Shown here one piece after another: positions 16,635 through 28,582 of a stretch of DNA of 64,000 bases. Made by a program: the position numbers and the translations under genes. The DNA comes from Streptomyces rubradiris (lineage in GTDB: Bacteria > Actinomycetota > Actinomycetes > Streptomycetales > Streptomycetaceae). The first letter of the stretch is position 1. Each line of letters begins with the position of its first letter. Location of the stretch: assembly GCF_016860525.1 (NCBI RefSeq), contig NZ_BNEA01000001.1, positions 1,009,501 to 1,073,500 of the forward strand, read 5' to 3'. Under the pieces are notes generated by a model. It was not told where the DNA came from, searched no databases, and saw only the letters and a program-made list of their open reading frames with translations.

Positions 16635-16753
16635 ACCCTATGAGGCGGGCCTTCACGGGCGTAATGCAGCAACCTTGCGCATCCCCGCAGAATCATTGCG
16701 TTCATCCGCCCCTGATGACAAATCGTTGCGCGTGTGCTGTCGACCGTTGCGCG
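16635..16753 (-). promoter_or_regulatory. Permease promoter with array of four TTGCGC-type half-sites
   Basis: On the minus strand TTACGC (16659-16664) and TAGGGT (16635-16640) form a promoter with an 18-bp spacer. Upstream, plus-strand copies TTGCGCA (16675), TTGCGTT (16696), TTGCGCG (16726) and TTGCGCG (16747) are spaced 21, 30 and 21 bp. As at davA, the first copy begins 11 bp beyond the -35. The leader from this promoter to the permease start is about 135 nt. The rest of 16496-16878 holds the terminator of guaB1 and nothing else I recognise. Confidence 0.58.
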
Positions 16754-16810
16754 ATGCCCTGAAGAGCACCTTTTGGCGAGGTCGGCGGATCGGAAGCCGG
16801 CGGATACGGC

Positions 16811-16853
16811 GACGGCCCCCGCCGTTCCCGGGTGGGGAACGGCGGGGGCCGTC
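16811..16853 (-). terminator. Hairpin terminator after guaB1
   Basis: A perfect 19-bp stem (arms 16811-16829 and 16835-16853, with GACGGCCCCC at its foot) with a five-base loop lies 26 bases downstream of the guaB1 stop. It is GC rich and without a U-tract. Confidence 0.8.
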
Positions 16854-16878
16854 GTGCGGGGGTGCGGCAGGCCGCGGG

Positions 16879-18429
<1,551 letters not shown>

Positions 18430-18453
18430 ACATCCAGGGTCGCCACCGACCGG

Positions 18454-18783
18454 CTAGGAGGTTCCTCCAAGGGCGAGGGCGACGGTGAGGGCGGTCGTGC
18501 GGTCCGCGGCCTCGGTGAGGACCTCCTCGGCGGTCCGCCACTCCGCGGGCCGGGCCCCGGCGTACGGCCGCCAGTTCCGTACGACGAGCAGCAGCCCGCG
18601 CTCCACGGCGCCCTCGGGCCAGACCGTGTGATCGGACAGGGAGTCGGCCAGCGCGTCCCAGTTGCGGCCGAACCAGTCGGGCAGCGCCAGGGCCCGGGCG
18701 ACACGGTCCATCAGGCCCGCCTTGTCCGTGACGCCGTCGAGGTCGAGCACGGCCACGAGCGGGCCGGCCGGGTCTTGGCTCAT
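18454..18783 (-). CDS. Barstar-family ribonuclease inhibitor
   Basis: This 109-residue protein has the barstar fold signature: VLDLDGVTDKAGLMDRVARAL followed by LPDWFGRNWDALADSLSD, where the Asn-Trp-Asp-Ala-Leu segment is the conserved core. Barstar family proteins bind guanyl ribonucleases in the cytoplasm and block them. Its start overlaps the stop of the RNase gene by four bases, so the inhibitor is translated with the enzyme. That partner is not barnase itself but an RNase Sa-like protein, a pairing typical of Streptomyces. Confidence 0.88.
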   Translation of the reverse strand: MSQDPAGPLVAVLDLDGVTDKAGLMDRVARALALPDWFGRNWDALADSLSDHTVWPEGAVERGLLLVVRNWRPYAGARPAEWRTAEEVLTEAADRTTALTVALALGGTS

Positions 18784-19184
18784 CTCAGTACCGCCCGGAA
18801 CGAGTCGTAGTGGTCATCGGTGTAGTAGATCTCCCCGCCCTGTCCGGTGACCAGGCGCCGGGCGCCCCGGTCGCGGGAGCCGGGGGTCTTCACGGTGTAC
18901 TCGTGGTAGTAGCCGCGCCGGTGCTTGGGCAGGTGCCCCTCGAAGTTCCCGAAGACGGCCCCGTCCTGGGCGTGGGGGAAGGGCCCGCCCCGGTCGATGA
19001 GGGCCAGGGTCCTGCGGGCCTCGGCGGGCAGCCGGGACGCGGGGACGGTGGCCATGCCGTGCGCCCAGGCCGGGGCGGAGGCGCCCGGGGAGGCCGGCGG
19101 AGAGCCGCCGGAGCATCCCGTCAGGAGGACGGCGAGACAGACCAGCAGCCCGGCGAGGACGCGGGGGACGAACCGTGGCGGCAT
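18780..19184 (-). CDS. Guanyl-specific ribonuclease (RNase Sa/barnase family), lipoprotein form
   Basis: The 134-residue precursor has a signal peptide ending in a lipobox (VLLTGCSGG, Cys about residue 24) and then an RNase Sa-like domain. The catalytic Glu, Arg and His are visible in YYHEYTV, RGARRLVTG and YYTDDHYDSF, and GPFPHAQDGAVFGNFEG matches the guanine-binding region. It cleaves RNA after G. Unlike RNase Sa, the mature domain shows no cysteine pair, so it would lack the stabilising disulfide. Lipidation would hold it on the outer face of the membrane. Confidence 0.85.
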   Translation of the reverse strand: MPPRFVPRVLAGLLVCLAVLLTGCSGGSPPASPGASAPAWAHGMATVPASRLPAEARRTLALIDRGGPFPHAQDGAVFGNFEGHLPKHRRGYYHEYTVKTPGSRDRGARRLVTGQGGEIYYTDDHYDSFRAVLR

Positions 19185-19233
19185 GCGTCGATGCTGCCAC
19201 GGCCGTCCCGTCCGGGCCCGCCGGGAGGCGCCG

Positions 19234-20277
19234 TCAGCCCCCGTCGGGGTCCTGACGGCTGAGCGCCGGCCTCGGCGCCTGGCCCGCCGTCAGCAGGTGG
19301 TCGGCGGCCGAGGTGTCGGTCACCAGGCTGGTGACCAGCCCGGAGCGCAGCACCGCGTCGATCGCGGCGGCCTTGCGCTGCCCGCCCGCGATCGCCACCA
19401 CCTCCGGGATGCGGCGCAGCTGGTCGGCCTTGACCGTGATGCACCGCTCCCCCAGGTCCCGGCCGACCCGGCGTCCCTCGGCGTCGAAGAGGTGCGCCGA
19501 CATCTCGGCGGCGACACCGAGCGAGGCGTAGTGCGCGCGCTCCTCGTCGCTGAGCATGTCGTGCACGGTCGAGATGCCCGGCTCCCAGGAGCCGATGGAG
19601 ACACAGGCGACCGTGACCTTGTCGAAGTACTCGAAGGCCCGGGCGATCCCGGTCTGGTTGCGCAGTGCCGCCGCGGTGGCCGCGTCCGGCAGCAGCATCG
19701 GCGCGTAGATGGGGTGCGCGTCGCCGCCCGAGACCTGGGCGGCCCGGCGGACGGCCTCCACCGAGCCGCGCTCGGCGGTCCCGGCGTCGTACACGCCCGT
19801 CAGCTGCACCACCGTGCACGGCGGCAGCCGGTCGAGCGCCGCCGCCATGTGGATGGTGGACCGGCCCCAGGCCAGGCCGAGCACGTCGCCCTCGTTGACG
19901 AGTTCGCCGAGCAGGTCGGCGGCGACCTCACCGAGGTTCTCGGGGTCCGGGGTCTCCTCCGCCTCGGCCGGGGACTCGACCACGACGGCGTGCCGCAGGC
20001 CGTAGCGGGCGCGGAGCGCGTCGGAGCGCTCGGCGTCCAGCTCGGCCGGCACACGGATCTCGATGCGTACGAGGTCCCGCTCAAGGGCGGTCTCCAGGAC
20101 CCGGGCCACCTTGAAGCGGCTGACGCCGAACTCCTCCGCGATCTGGATCTTGGACTTGCCCTCGAGGTAGAAGCGGCGGGCCATGGCCGCCGCCTGCACC
20201 AGCTCAGCGGGTCCCATCCGCATGGCTGACCGGCCCGCCGACATACCCGACACGGCGATCTCCTCACTGCTGTTCAC
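19234..20277 (-). CDS. SorC-family sugar-binding transcriptional regulator
   Basis: This 347-residue regulator has an N-terminal HTH (about 25-70: EGKSKIQIAEEFGVSRFKVA, then RVLETAL) followed by a SorC-type phosphosugar-binding domain (LGLAWGRSTIHMAAAL, then VACVSIGSWEPGISTVHD). Such proteins respond to sugar phosphates. Its position just downstream of rpe suggests a link to pentose phosphate metabolism, but no target site was identified. The GTG start gives the usual family N-terminus (NSSEEIAVSG). Confidence 0.87.
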   Translation of the reverse strand: MNSSEEIAVSGMSAGRSAMRMGPAELVQAAAMARRFYLEGKSKIQIAEEFGVSRFKVARVLETALERDLVRIEIRVPAELDAERSDALRARYGLRHAVVVESPAEAEETPDPENLGEVAADLLGELVNEGDVLGLAWGRSTIHMAAALDRLPPCTVVQLTGVYDAGTAERGSVEAVRRAAQVSGGDAHPIYAPMLLPDAATAAALRNQTGIARAFEYFDKVTVACVSIGSWEPGISTVHDMLSDEERAHYASLGVAAEMSAHLFDAEGRRVGRDLGERCITVKADQLRRIPEVVAIAGGQRKAAAIDAVLRSGLVTSLVTDTSAADHLLTAGQAPRPALSRQDPDGG

Positions 20278-20367
20278 ACTCTGGATTCGCCGTTCATCCT
20301 CGCAGATTCGGGGCGACTGATCCGCCCTGATGGGCGGCCTTCATTCAACCGTTCACTTCGCCGTGGC

Positions 20368-21054
20368 TCAGTGGTCGCATGCCCAGGACGCCTTGGCGGT
20401 GGCCGACTCCGCCTGGGCGCGCAGCGCGCGCACCGCCTCGGCCGGGTCCTCGGCGCCGTACACGGCCGAGCCGGCGACGAACACGTCCGCTCCCGCGTCC
20501 GCGCACCGCTCGATGGTGGCGGCCGACACACCGCCGTCGACCTGGAGCCACAGCTGCAGACCGTGCTTCTTGATCAGCTCCCGGGTGCGGCGGATCTTCG
20601 GCAGCATGATGTCGAGGAACGCCTGGCCGCCGAAGCCCGGCTCCACCGTCATGACCAGCAGCATGTCGAGTTCCGGCAGCAGGTCCTCGAACGGCTCGAT
20701 GGGCGTCGCGGGCTTCAGCGCCATGGACGCGCGGGCGCCCTTCGCGCGGATCTCCCGGGCGAGCCGCACCGGGGCGGCCGCGGCCTCCACGTGGAAGGTG
20801 ACCGAGGACGCCCCCGCCTCGACGTACTGAGGGGCCCACCGGTCGGGGTCCTCGATCATCAGGTGGCAGTCCAGCGGGGTGTCCGTCGCCCGGGCCAGGG
20901 ACTCCACCACCGGCACGCCGAGGGTGAGGTTCGGGACGAAGTGGTTGTCCATGACGTCGACATGGAGCCAGTCGGCGCCGCGGACCGCCTCGGCCTCGTC
21001 CGCAAGGCGGGCGAAGTCGGCGGACAGGATGCTGGGATTGATCTGCACGGACAT
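20368..21054 (-). CDS. rpe: Ribulose-phosphate 3-epimerase
   Basis: Rpe interconverts ribulose 5-phosphate and xylulose 5-phosphate in the pentose phosphate pathway. The 228-residue TIM barrel shows the family marks: [16 protein letters not shown], the metal site around [38 protein letters not shown] and [14 protein letters not shown]. It has the expected length and an ATG start. It is followed by the SorC regulator and preceded by rsmB, a conserved order in Streptomyces. Confidence 0.95.
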   Translation of the reverse strand: MSVQINPSILSADFARLADEAEAVRGADWLHVDVMDNHFVPNLTLGVPVVESLARATDTPLDCHLMIEDPDRWAPQYVEAGASSVTFHVEAAAAPVRLAREIRAKGARASMALKPATPIEPFEDLLPELDMLLVMTVEPGFGGQAFLDIMLPKIRRTRELIKKHGLQLWLQVDGGVSAATIERCADAGADVFVAGSAVYGAEDPAEAVRALRAQAESATAKASWACDH

Positions 21055-21109
21055 GGCCCCAAGCCTATGCCCTGCCGGACGGGGCGGGCCGGGCCCAGGG
21101 CGGCCCGCG

Positions 21110-22528
21110 CTACCCGGTCCTGCGGATCAGGGCCAGGTACATCGCGTCCGTGCCGTGCAGATGGGGCCACAGCTGGACATCCGGGCCCTCGCCCAGGCCG
21201 GGCAGACCGGGAAGCAGGGGGCGGGCGTCGATCAGGTCGGTTTCGGGATGCTGCTTGAGGACGTCGGCCACCACCGCCCGGGTCTCGGCGAGGTGCGGGG
21301 AGCAGGTCGCGTAGCCGACGACCCCGCCGACGCGTACGGAGTCCAGGGCGGTGCGCAGCAGGGCGCGCTGGAGCGGGGCGAAGCTGTCCAGATCCTCGGG
21401 GCGGCGGCGCCAGCGGGCCTCGGGGCGGCGGCGCAGAGCGCCGAGGCCGGTGCACGGGACGTCCACCAGCACCCGGTCGAAGCTGCCGGGGCGCCACGGC
21501 GGGCGGGTGCCGTCGGCGGCGATGACCTGGTACGGGCCCGGGTTGCCGTGCAGCGCCTTGGCGACCAGACCGGCCCGGTGCGGCTGCTTCTCGGAGGCGA
21601 GCAGCACGGCACCGCGCTCGGCGGCCAGGGCGCCGAGCAGCGCGGCCTTGCCGCCGGGACCGGCGCAGCCGTCGAGCCACTTCGCGTCGGGCCCGTCGAG
21701 CGGGGCGTTCGCGAGCGCGAGGGCGACCAGCTGGCTGCCCTCGTCCTGCACGCCGGCCCGGCCCTCGCGCACGGCCTCGACCGCGCCCGGCTCGCCGCCC
21801 TCCGCGAGCCGGACGGCGTACGGCGACCAGCGGCCCGGTACGGCGGCGTCCTCGCGCAGCAGTTCCTCGGTGGTGGCCCGCCCGGGGCGGGCGACCAGGG
21901 TCACCTCGGGCCGTTCGTTGTCGGCCGCCAGCAGCTCCTCGATGCCGGCCCGGCCACCGCCGAGGGAGTCCCAGAGCGCGGAGACGACCCAGCGCGGGTG
22001 CGAGTGCACGACGGCCAGGTGGTCCTCGGGGTCCTCGTCGTAGGGCGGCGCGACCTTCTCGGTCCAGCCCGCCAGGTCGTCCCGCGCGACCTTGCGGAGC
22101 ACGGCGTTGACGAACTTGGCCCGGCCGTCGCCGAGCACCACCCGGGCCAGCTCCACGGTGGCGGAGACGGCGGCGTGCGTCGGGATCCGGGTGCCGAGCA
22201 GCTGGTGCACGCCGAGGCCGAGCACGTCCAGCACCGGCGGGTCGACCTCGCGCAGCGGCCGGTCGACACAGGCGGCGATGACGGCGTCGTACGTGCCCTG
22301 CCGGCGCAGCGTGCCGTACACCAGCTCGGTGGCGAGCGCGGCGTCCCGGGCGTCGAAGTCGCCCTTCTCACGGGCCTTGCGCAGCAGCGGGGGCAGCACG
22401 AGGTTGGCGTAGGCGTCCCGTTCGTCCACCGCGCGCAGCGCCTCGAAGGCCAGGATGCGGACGGGGTCCTTCTGGGGACGGCGGTAGGGCTTGGCGGGCC
22501 TGCGCGGCCGCCGGGAGGACTCGCTCAC
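21110..22528 (-). CDS. rsmB: 16S rRNA (cytosine-5)-methyltransferase RsmB-like
   Basis: This 472-residue protein has an N-terminal NusB-like RNA-binding domain (about 20-165) and a C-terminal NOL1/NOP2/sun methyltransferase domain. The SAM site reads [16 protein letters not shown]. The two catalytic cysteines lie in [19 protein letters not shown] and VGYATCSPH. It is expected to methylate a cytosine in 16S rRNA using S-adenosylmethionine. It lies 78 nt downstream of fmt, a common pairing that links translation functions. Confidence 0.92.
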   Translation of the reverse strand: MSESSRRPRRPAKPYRRPQKDPVRILAFEALRAVDERDAYANLVLPPLLRKAREKGDFDARDAALATELVYGTLRRQGTYDAVIAACVDRPLREVDPPVLDVLGLGVHQLLGTRIPTHAAVSATVELARVVLGDGRAKFVNAVLRKVARDDLAGWTEKVAPPYDEDPEDHLAVVHSHPRWVVSALWDSLGGGRAGIEELLAADNERPEVTLVARPGRATTEELLREDAAVPGRWSPYAVRLAEGGEPGAVEAVREGRAGVQDEGSQLVALALANAPLDGPDAKWLDGCAGPGGKAALLGALAAERGAVLLASEKQPHRAGLVAKALHGNPGPYQVIAADGTRPPWRPGSFDRVLVDVPCTGLGALRRRPEARWRRRPEDLDSFAPLQRALLRTALDSVRVGGVVGYATCSPHLAETRAVVADVLKQHPETDLIDARPLLPGLPGLGEGPDVQLWPHLHGTDAMYLALIRRTG

Positions 22529-22606
22529 GAAAAAGGTGCTCCGGGGATAGAAGGGGATGCCCCTCCAGCCTACGTCGGGGCGTCCCCGCCACCGCCGTCC
22601 GGGGCG

Positions 22607-24297
<1,691 letters not shown>

Positions 24298-24316
24298 TCC
24301 CACCGACCACCCGACC

Positions 24317-24346
24317 CCGCCCTCCCGGAGAGAGCCGGGAGGGCGG
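24317..24346 (+). terminator. Hairpin terminator
   Basis: Perfect 12-bp arms CCGCCCTCCCGG and CCGGGAGGGCGG surround AGAGAG, 20 bases after the stop of the upstream plus-strand gene. No U-tract follows. Confidence 0.8.
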
Positions 24347-24347
24347 A

Positions 24348-24470
24348 TGTGCGGCGCGGGCGACGGGGGGCCGACGGCGGGGCTCGCCTGTGTGGGGCGG
24401 GCGACGGGGGCCGGGCAGCGGGGCTCGCCTGTGTGGCGCGGGCGACGAGAGCCGGGCAGCGGGGCTCACC
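24348..24470. repeat. Three tandem copies of a 41-bp repeat
   Basis: The units at 24348-24388, 24389-24429 and 24430-24470 each begin TGTGYGG, contain GCGGGCGACG and end GGGGCTCRCC. They differ at a few positions. The spacer from here to the priA stop (24471-24778) holds a second tandem repeat and no gene that I can support. Confidence 0.85.
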
Positions 24471-24576
24471 TCACGCCGAGGGCGGCGGAGCCGGTGTGTC
24501 CCGGAGTGGCCCGGAGTGGCCCGGCTGGCGTGTGGCGGGGAACACGAGGCCGCGTGCGGGCCGTATCAGCGCCGGG

Positions 24577-24661
24577 GTCGGCCACCCCGGGGCCCATCCG
24601 AGCCGGGTCGGTCACCCTCGGGGCCCATCCGAGCCGGGTCGGCCACCCCGGGGCCCATCAG
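24577..24661. repeat. About 2.8 tandem copies of a 30/31-bp repeat
   Basis: Units begin GTCGGYCACCCYCGGGG or GTCGGCCACCCCGGGG and continue CCCATCCGAGCCGG. They start at 24577, 24607 and 24638, and the last is incomplete. They lie about 120 bp beyond the priA stop codon. There are no CRISPR-like unique spacers between units. Confidence 0.8.
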
Positions 24662-24778
24662 ATGGCCAGTAGCCCGTCTCCTGCCCGGCACCCGGCCCGA
24701 CCGCTCCACCGCTCCCTGGCCAGTACCTGTGCGACGGGGTGCTCGGAGGCGCCCGCCAGCCGCAGCACCTTCCGCGGC

Positions 24779-27043
24779 TCAGCCGATGTCCGGTGGGTCG
24801 ACGCGGACCCGTACCTGGTCGGCGCTGCCCCGGGCCATGCGGGCGGCCTGGGCGGTCTTCAGGGCCGTGGCCAGGGCGGCGCCGCTGCCCGGCGGGACGC
24901 GGACGAGCGCCCGTTCCCAGTGTTCGCCGGGCGGGGGCGCGCCGGGCCGGCGCGGCCGGCCGGGCTGCGGGGGCGGCAGCGGGACCGGGCCCAGCACCTC
25001 GGCGTCCGGCGGCAGCTCGACGGCCGTCAGGAACTCGGCGACGGCCGCCGGCGGCCCGGACACGGCCGCCATCCGGGACACCGGAGGGAAGCCCAGTTCG
25101 GCCCGCTCGGACAGTTCCCGCACGGCATGCCCGACGGGGTCCCAGCGCACCAGCGCCTGGACGGGCCGCAGGGTGGGCTCGGCCACCACGACCACGGTGC
25201 CCCCCTCGCCCTGCGGCCGCACCAGCGCACCGGCCGCGATCCACCGGCGCAGCGCGTCCTCCCCGGCCCGCAGATCGGGACGTCCGAGCATGGCCCAGCC
25301 GTCCAGGAGCAGGGCCGCCGCGTAGCCGCCCTCGGCCACCGGTTCGGCGCCCGGCGTGCTGACCACCAGCGCGGGCGTGTCCGGAACGGTGTCCAGTACG
25401 TGCTCGCGCCCCGAGGTGCGCACCGGTACGGCGGGAAACGCGCGCCCCAGTTCCTCGGCGGTGCGGCGCGCGCCGATGATCTGGGCGCGGAGCCGGAAAC
25501 CGCCGCACTCCGGGCAGTGCCAGGCGCTCTCGCCCTGCCCGCACCAGCCGCACCGCAGCACGCCGCCGTCCTGTCCCTCCAGCGGCCCCGAGCACTGCCG
25601 GCACCGGGCGGGCGCGCGGCACCGGGCGCAGGCCATGCGGGGGGTGTAGCCGCGCCGGGGCACCTGCACCAGCACCGGCCCGTGCCGCAGCCCCTCGCGG
25701 GCCGCCTGCCAGGCGAGGCTGGGCAGCCGGGCGGCGCGGGCCGCCTCGTCGCGCGCGAGGTCCTCGTCGCCGACGGTGCGGACGAGGGGCGCGGCCCGGC
25801 GCACCTGCTCGCGCCCGGCCACCAGCGGCCGGGCCCAGCCGGTCTCGACGAGCTGGGCGGCCTCCACGGTGCAGCCCCAACTGCCCAGCAGGAAGCCGCA
25901 CCGGTCCAGCGCGGCCCGCAGCAGCAGCACATCGCGGGCGTGCGGCTGCGGGGCGTGCGGCTCGCTGTGGCTGTCGTCGCCGTCGTCCCAGACGGCGACG
26001 AGCCCGAGGTCCCGCACGGGCGCGAACATCGCCGCCCGCGTCCCGACGACGGCGCGCACGGAACCGCGCCGCACCGCCAGCCACTGCGCGTACCGCTTCT
26101 CGGGGCCGGCGTCGGCGGTGAGCAGCGCGTGCCGGCCGGGGCCGAGCAGAGCGGTCAGCGCGGCGTCGACGCGCGCGGCGGCCCGCCCGTCCGGTACGAC
26201 GACCAGGGCGCCCCGCCCGGAGGCGAGGGTGGCGGCGACGGCCCGGGCCAGTTCCTCGCTCCACATCGGGCCGGGCAGCGCGTGCCACACGGCCCTGGGC
26301 GCCCCGCCGGAGGCCAGCGCGTCGAGGAAGGCGCCCCCGTGCTCGTATCGCGCCCAGGAACCGGCGTCGGGTGCCTGCGGCGGGGGCAGCGGCACGGGGG
26401 ACGGCCGCTGTTCGGCGCGGGCGTTGCGCGGCGGCACGGCCAGTTGGAGCACGTCGGCGAGGCTGCCGGCATACCGGTCGGCGACAGCCCGCGCGAGGCC
26501 GAGCAGTTCCTCGCCCAGTACCGGCTCCGGGGAGACGACCTGGGCGAGCGCGGCGAGCGGTCCGGAGTAGTCGGACTCGGCCCGGCGCTCGATGAGGAAG
26601 CCGTCGATGAGCCCGCCGCCCTCCCGGCGCCCCTCGCGCACCCGGTGCCGCCCGGCGCCGAACCGCACCCGCACCCGCACCCCGGGCTGTGCCTCGGCGT
26701 CCAGCTCGGCGGGCACCGCGTAGTCGAAGTACCGGTCGAGGTGGAGCACGCCCTTGTCGACCAGCACCCGGGCGACCGGCAGCTCCGGCGCCAGCGCGGC
26801 CCCCCGCCAGGTCCGCGGCTTGGCCCGCGGCACCCTGGCCTTGCGCACACTCTCCCGGATCAGCGCGAGCTGCTCCGGCGGCGCCCCTTCGGCCCCACCG
26901 CCCCCGTCTCCCCGGGAAACCCCGTCCTCGCTGCTCACGCCAGCATTCTTACCAAACGGCACCGACAATGCCCCCGGGGTGCCGACCTCCTGCGGGCTAT
27001 CGGCAGCGGTACCCGTGCCCTCCAGCGGTGTCCCCACGTCCAC
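24779..27043 (-). CDS. priA: PriA-like primosomal protein N', apparently helicase-inactive
   Basis: PriA restarts stalled replication forks. This 754-residue actinobacterial form has a disordered N-terminus (about 1-60), the 3'-DNA-binding domain (LDRYFDYAVPAELDAEAQPG) and the eight-Cys zinc region seen from CARCRAPARCRQC through CGWCGQGESAWHCPECGG. The Walker A Gly-Lys-Thr of helicases is missing (the matching place reads AVWHALPGPMWSEEL), and the DEEH box is replaced by VAVWDDGDDSH. It therefore probably loads or scaffolds rather than unwinds. The GTG start has GGAGG nearby (AGGAGGAAAGCA), which decided it over downstream GTGs. Confidence 0.88.
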   Translation of the reverse strand: MDVGTPLEGTGTAADSPQEVGTPGALSVPFGKNAGVSSEDGVSRGDGGGGAEGAPPEQLALIRESVRKARVPRAKPRTWRGAALAPELPVARVLVDKGVLHLDRYFDYAVPAELDAEAQPGVRVRVRFGAGRHRVREGRREGGGLIDGFLIERRAESDYSGPLAALAQVVSPEPVLGEELLGLARAVADRYAGSLADVLQLAVPPRNARAEQRPSPVPLPPPQAPDAGSWARYEHGGAFLDALASGGAPRAVWHALPGPMWSEELARAVAATLASGRGALVVVPDGRAAARVDAALTALLGPGRHALLTADAGPEKRYAQWLAVRRGSVRAVVGTRAAMFAPVRDLGLVAVWDDGDDSHSEPHAPQPHARDVLLLRAALDRCGFLLGSWGCTVEAAQLVETGWARPLVAGREQVRRAAPLVRTVGDEDLARDEAARAARLPSLAWQAAREGLRHGPVLVQVPRRGYTPRMACARCRAPARCRQCSGPLEGQDGGVLRCGWCGQGESAWHCPECGGFRLRAQIIGARRTAEELGRAFPAVPVRTSGREHVLDTVPDTPALVVSTPGAEPVAEGGYAAALLLDGWAMLGRPDLRAGEDALRRWIAAGALVRPQGEGGTVVVVAEPTLRPVQALVRWDPVGHAVRELSERAELGFPPVSRMAAVSGPPAAVAEFLTAVELPPDAEVLGPVPLPPPQPGRPRRPGAPPPGEHWERALVRVPPGSGAALATALKTAQAARMARGSADQVRVRVDPPDIG

Positions 27044-27272
27044 ACTGCTTTCCTCCGACGCGTCGGTGCCCTGTTCGACCGCTCCTCACACCCGGTTTTC
27101 ACGACGGCGCCACTGGTGGCCGGAATCGCTTTCTCGACATGTCCCCGCCATTCGGTTTCGCTCCGGATGAGGAAACGGGAAACGCCTGTTTCACCTTGTC
27201 CGGCCCAGCCGCCCGGCGCACTCTGATTCGCGTCTCCCTTCGGCTGCCGGCCGGGGAGCAACGGAGGTAGGA

Positions 27273-28568
27273 GTGCGGGAGCACTGGCAGGATTTCGGGC
27301 GTGAGCTCCGCAGACGGCGCATCGCGGCCGGGCTTTCTCTGCAACAGCTGGGACAACGGGTCCACTACAGCAAGAGCCAGTTGAGCAAGGTGGAACGAGG
27401 ACTCAAACGCCCCACAGCGGAGCTGGCGCGCCTCTGCGATTCCACACTCGGTGCCGGTGGTGAACTGACCTGTCTGGTCGAGATCCCGCACCCTCAGCCG
27501 CCTTCGCCCAATTCCGGCAACGACGACGAGGTGTGGCTGATGCAACTCCGCAAGGACGGTTCCGGTTCCTTCCAACGCCTGAGGCGGCGTGATCTGATCG
27601 CGGCCGGCGCTGCGTCGGTGCTGACTCTTCAGACATCCGTTCCGCAGCCGGCGCTGCCTCGTCTGGAGGGGGCCGAGGCGGTGGTCGACGCATCTCGATT
27701 GCTGTTCGAGCAACTGCGCCGGCTCGGCCAGGCGGCGGGAGCGGCCCATGTGCTGCCACCGCTCATTGCCCAGACTCACAGCCTCGAGCAGTTGGCGGTG
27801 GCCAGCGGGCCCCGGGGCCGCAAGGAGCTCTTGGTGCTGGCCTCACGCTACGCCGAGTACGCGGGCTGGATGGCGCAGGAGTCGGGTGACGAGGCGGCCG
27901 CTCTCTGGTGGACGGACCGTGCCGTACAACTCGCCTCGGCGGGCGCGGACAAGGATCTCGCCGTCTACGCCCAAGTGCGACGGTCCCTGATCAGTCTCTA
28001 TCGCGGAGACGTCGCGGAATCGATGGAATTGGCCGCATACGCCCTGGAAAGCGAGGCGCCGACGCGTGTTCGGGGACTGGCCGCACAGCATCTGGCACAA
28101 GGCAGGGCAGTGAACGGGGACCACACCGGTTGTATGCGCAGCCTCGACCGCGCCAGGGAATTACTCGCGCAGGCAGCGATGGACCCCACACAGCCGGTAC
28201 TCGGTGCCTCGAACCTCCCCGACGTGGTCTCGATGTTCACCGGCTGGTGCCTGTACGACCTGGGACGCCCCCGGCAGGCCGCCGCCATCCTCGACGAGGA
28301 GACCGCCCGCATCCCCGAGCACGCGCTCCGCACCAGGACGCGGTACGGGGTCCGCCGTGCTCTGGCCCATGCCTCGGCCGGTGATCTCGACCAGGCCTGC
28401 CACATCACCGCCGAACTGCTTCCCACCTCGCGGACCATCAACTCCGCGACCGTGCAGGCCGACGTACACCGCCTCTGCCGAACGTTGGGGAGGCATGCCC
28501 GCAACGCGGCGGTACGGGAGTTGCTGCCGGAGCTGACGGCCTCGGCAGCGCACCCGGCTCATCACTGA
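27273..28568 (+). CDS. Xre-family HTH protein with helical-repeat sensor region
   Basis: This 431-residue protein has an N-terminal Xre HTH (about 12-65: IAAGLSLQQLGQRVHYSKSQ, then LSKVERG). A linker contains RLRRRDLIAAGAASVLT, which resembles a twin-arginine signal but is internal and common in this family. A long alpha-helical region like TPR repeats fills about 150-420. Streptomyces have many such regulators, often peptide or signal sensors. The GTG start follows GGAGG by five bases. It is first in the island and 14 nt before the TIR gene, so it probably controls the following genes. Its G+C looks lower than that of the flanking core genes. Confidence 0.78.
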   Translation: MREHWQDFGRELRRRRIAAGLSLQQLGQRVHYSKSQLSKVERGLKRPTAELARLCDSTLGAGGELTCLVEIPHPQPPSPNSGNDDEVWLMQLRKDGSGSFQRLRRRDLIAAGAASVLTLQTSVPQPALPRLEGAEAVVDASRLLFEQLRRLGQAAGAAHVLPPLIAQTHSLEQLAVASGPRGRKELLVLASRYAEYAGWMAQESGDEAAALWWTDRAVQLASAGADKDLAVYAQVRRSLISLYRGDVAESMELAAYALESEAPTRVRGLAAQHLAQGRAVNGDHTGCMRSLDRARELLAQAAMDPTQPVLGASNLPDVVSMFTGWCLYDLGRPRQAAAILDEETARIPEHALRTRTRYGVRRALAHASAGDLDQACHITAELLPTSRTINSATVQADVHRLCRTLGRHARNAAVRELLPELTASAAHPAHH

Positions 28569-28582
28569 GGAGGAATCCGAAC

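Noticed and set aside
24348..24661. Possible CRISPR array
   Set aside because: Units are directly adjacent without unique spacers, and no cas genes are nearby.
27590..27640. Twin-arginine-like signal in the Xre protein (RRRDLIAAGAASV)
   Set aside because: It is internal, after a DNA-binding domain, and is a frequent feature of this cytoplasmic regulator family, so export is unlikely.
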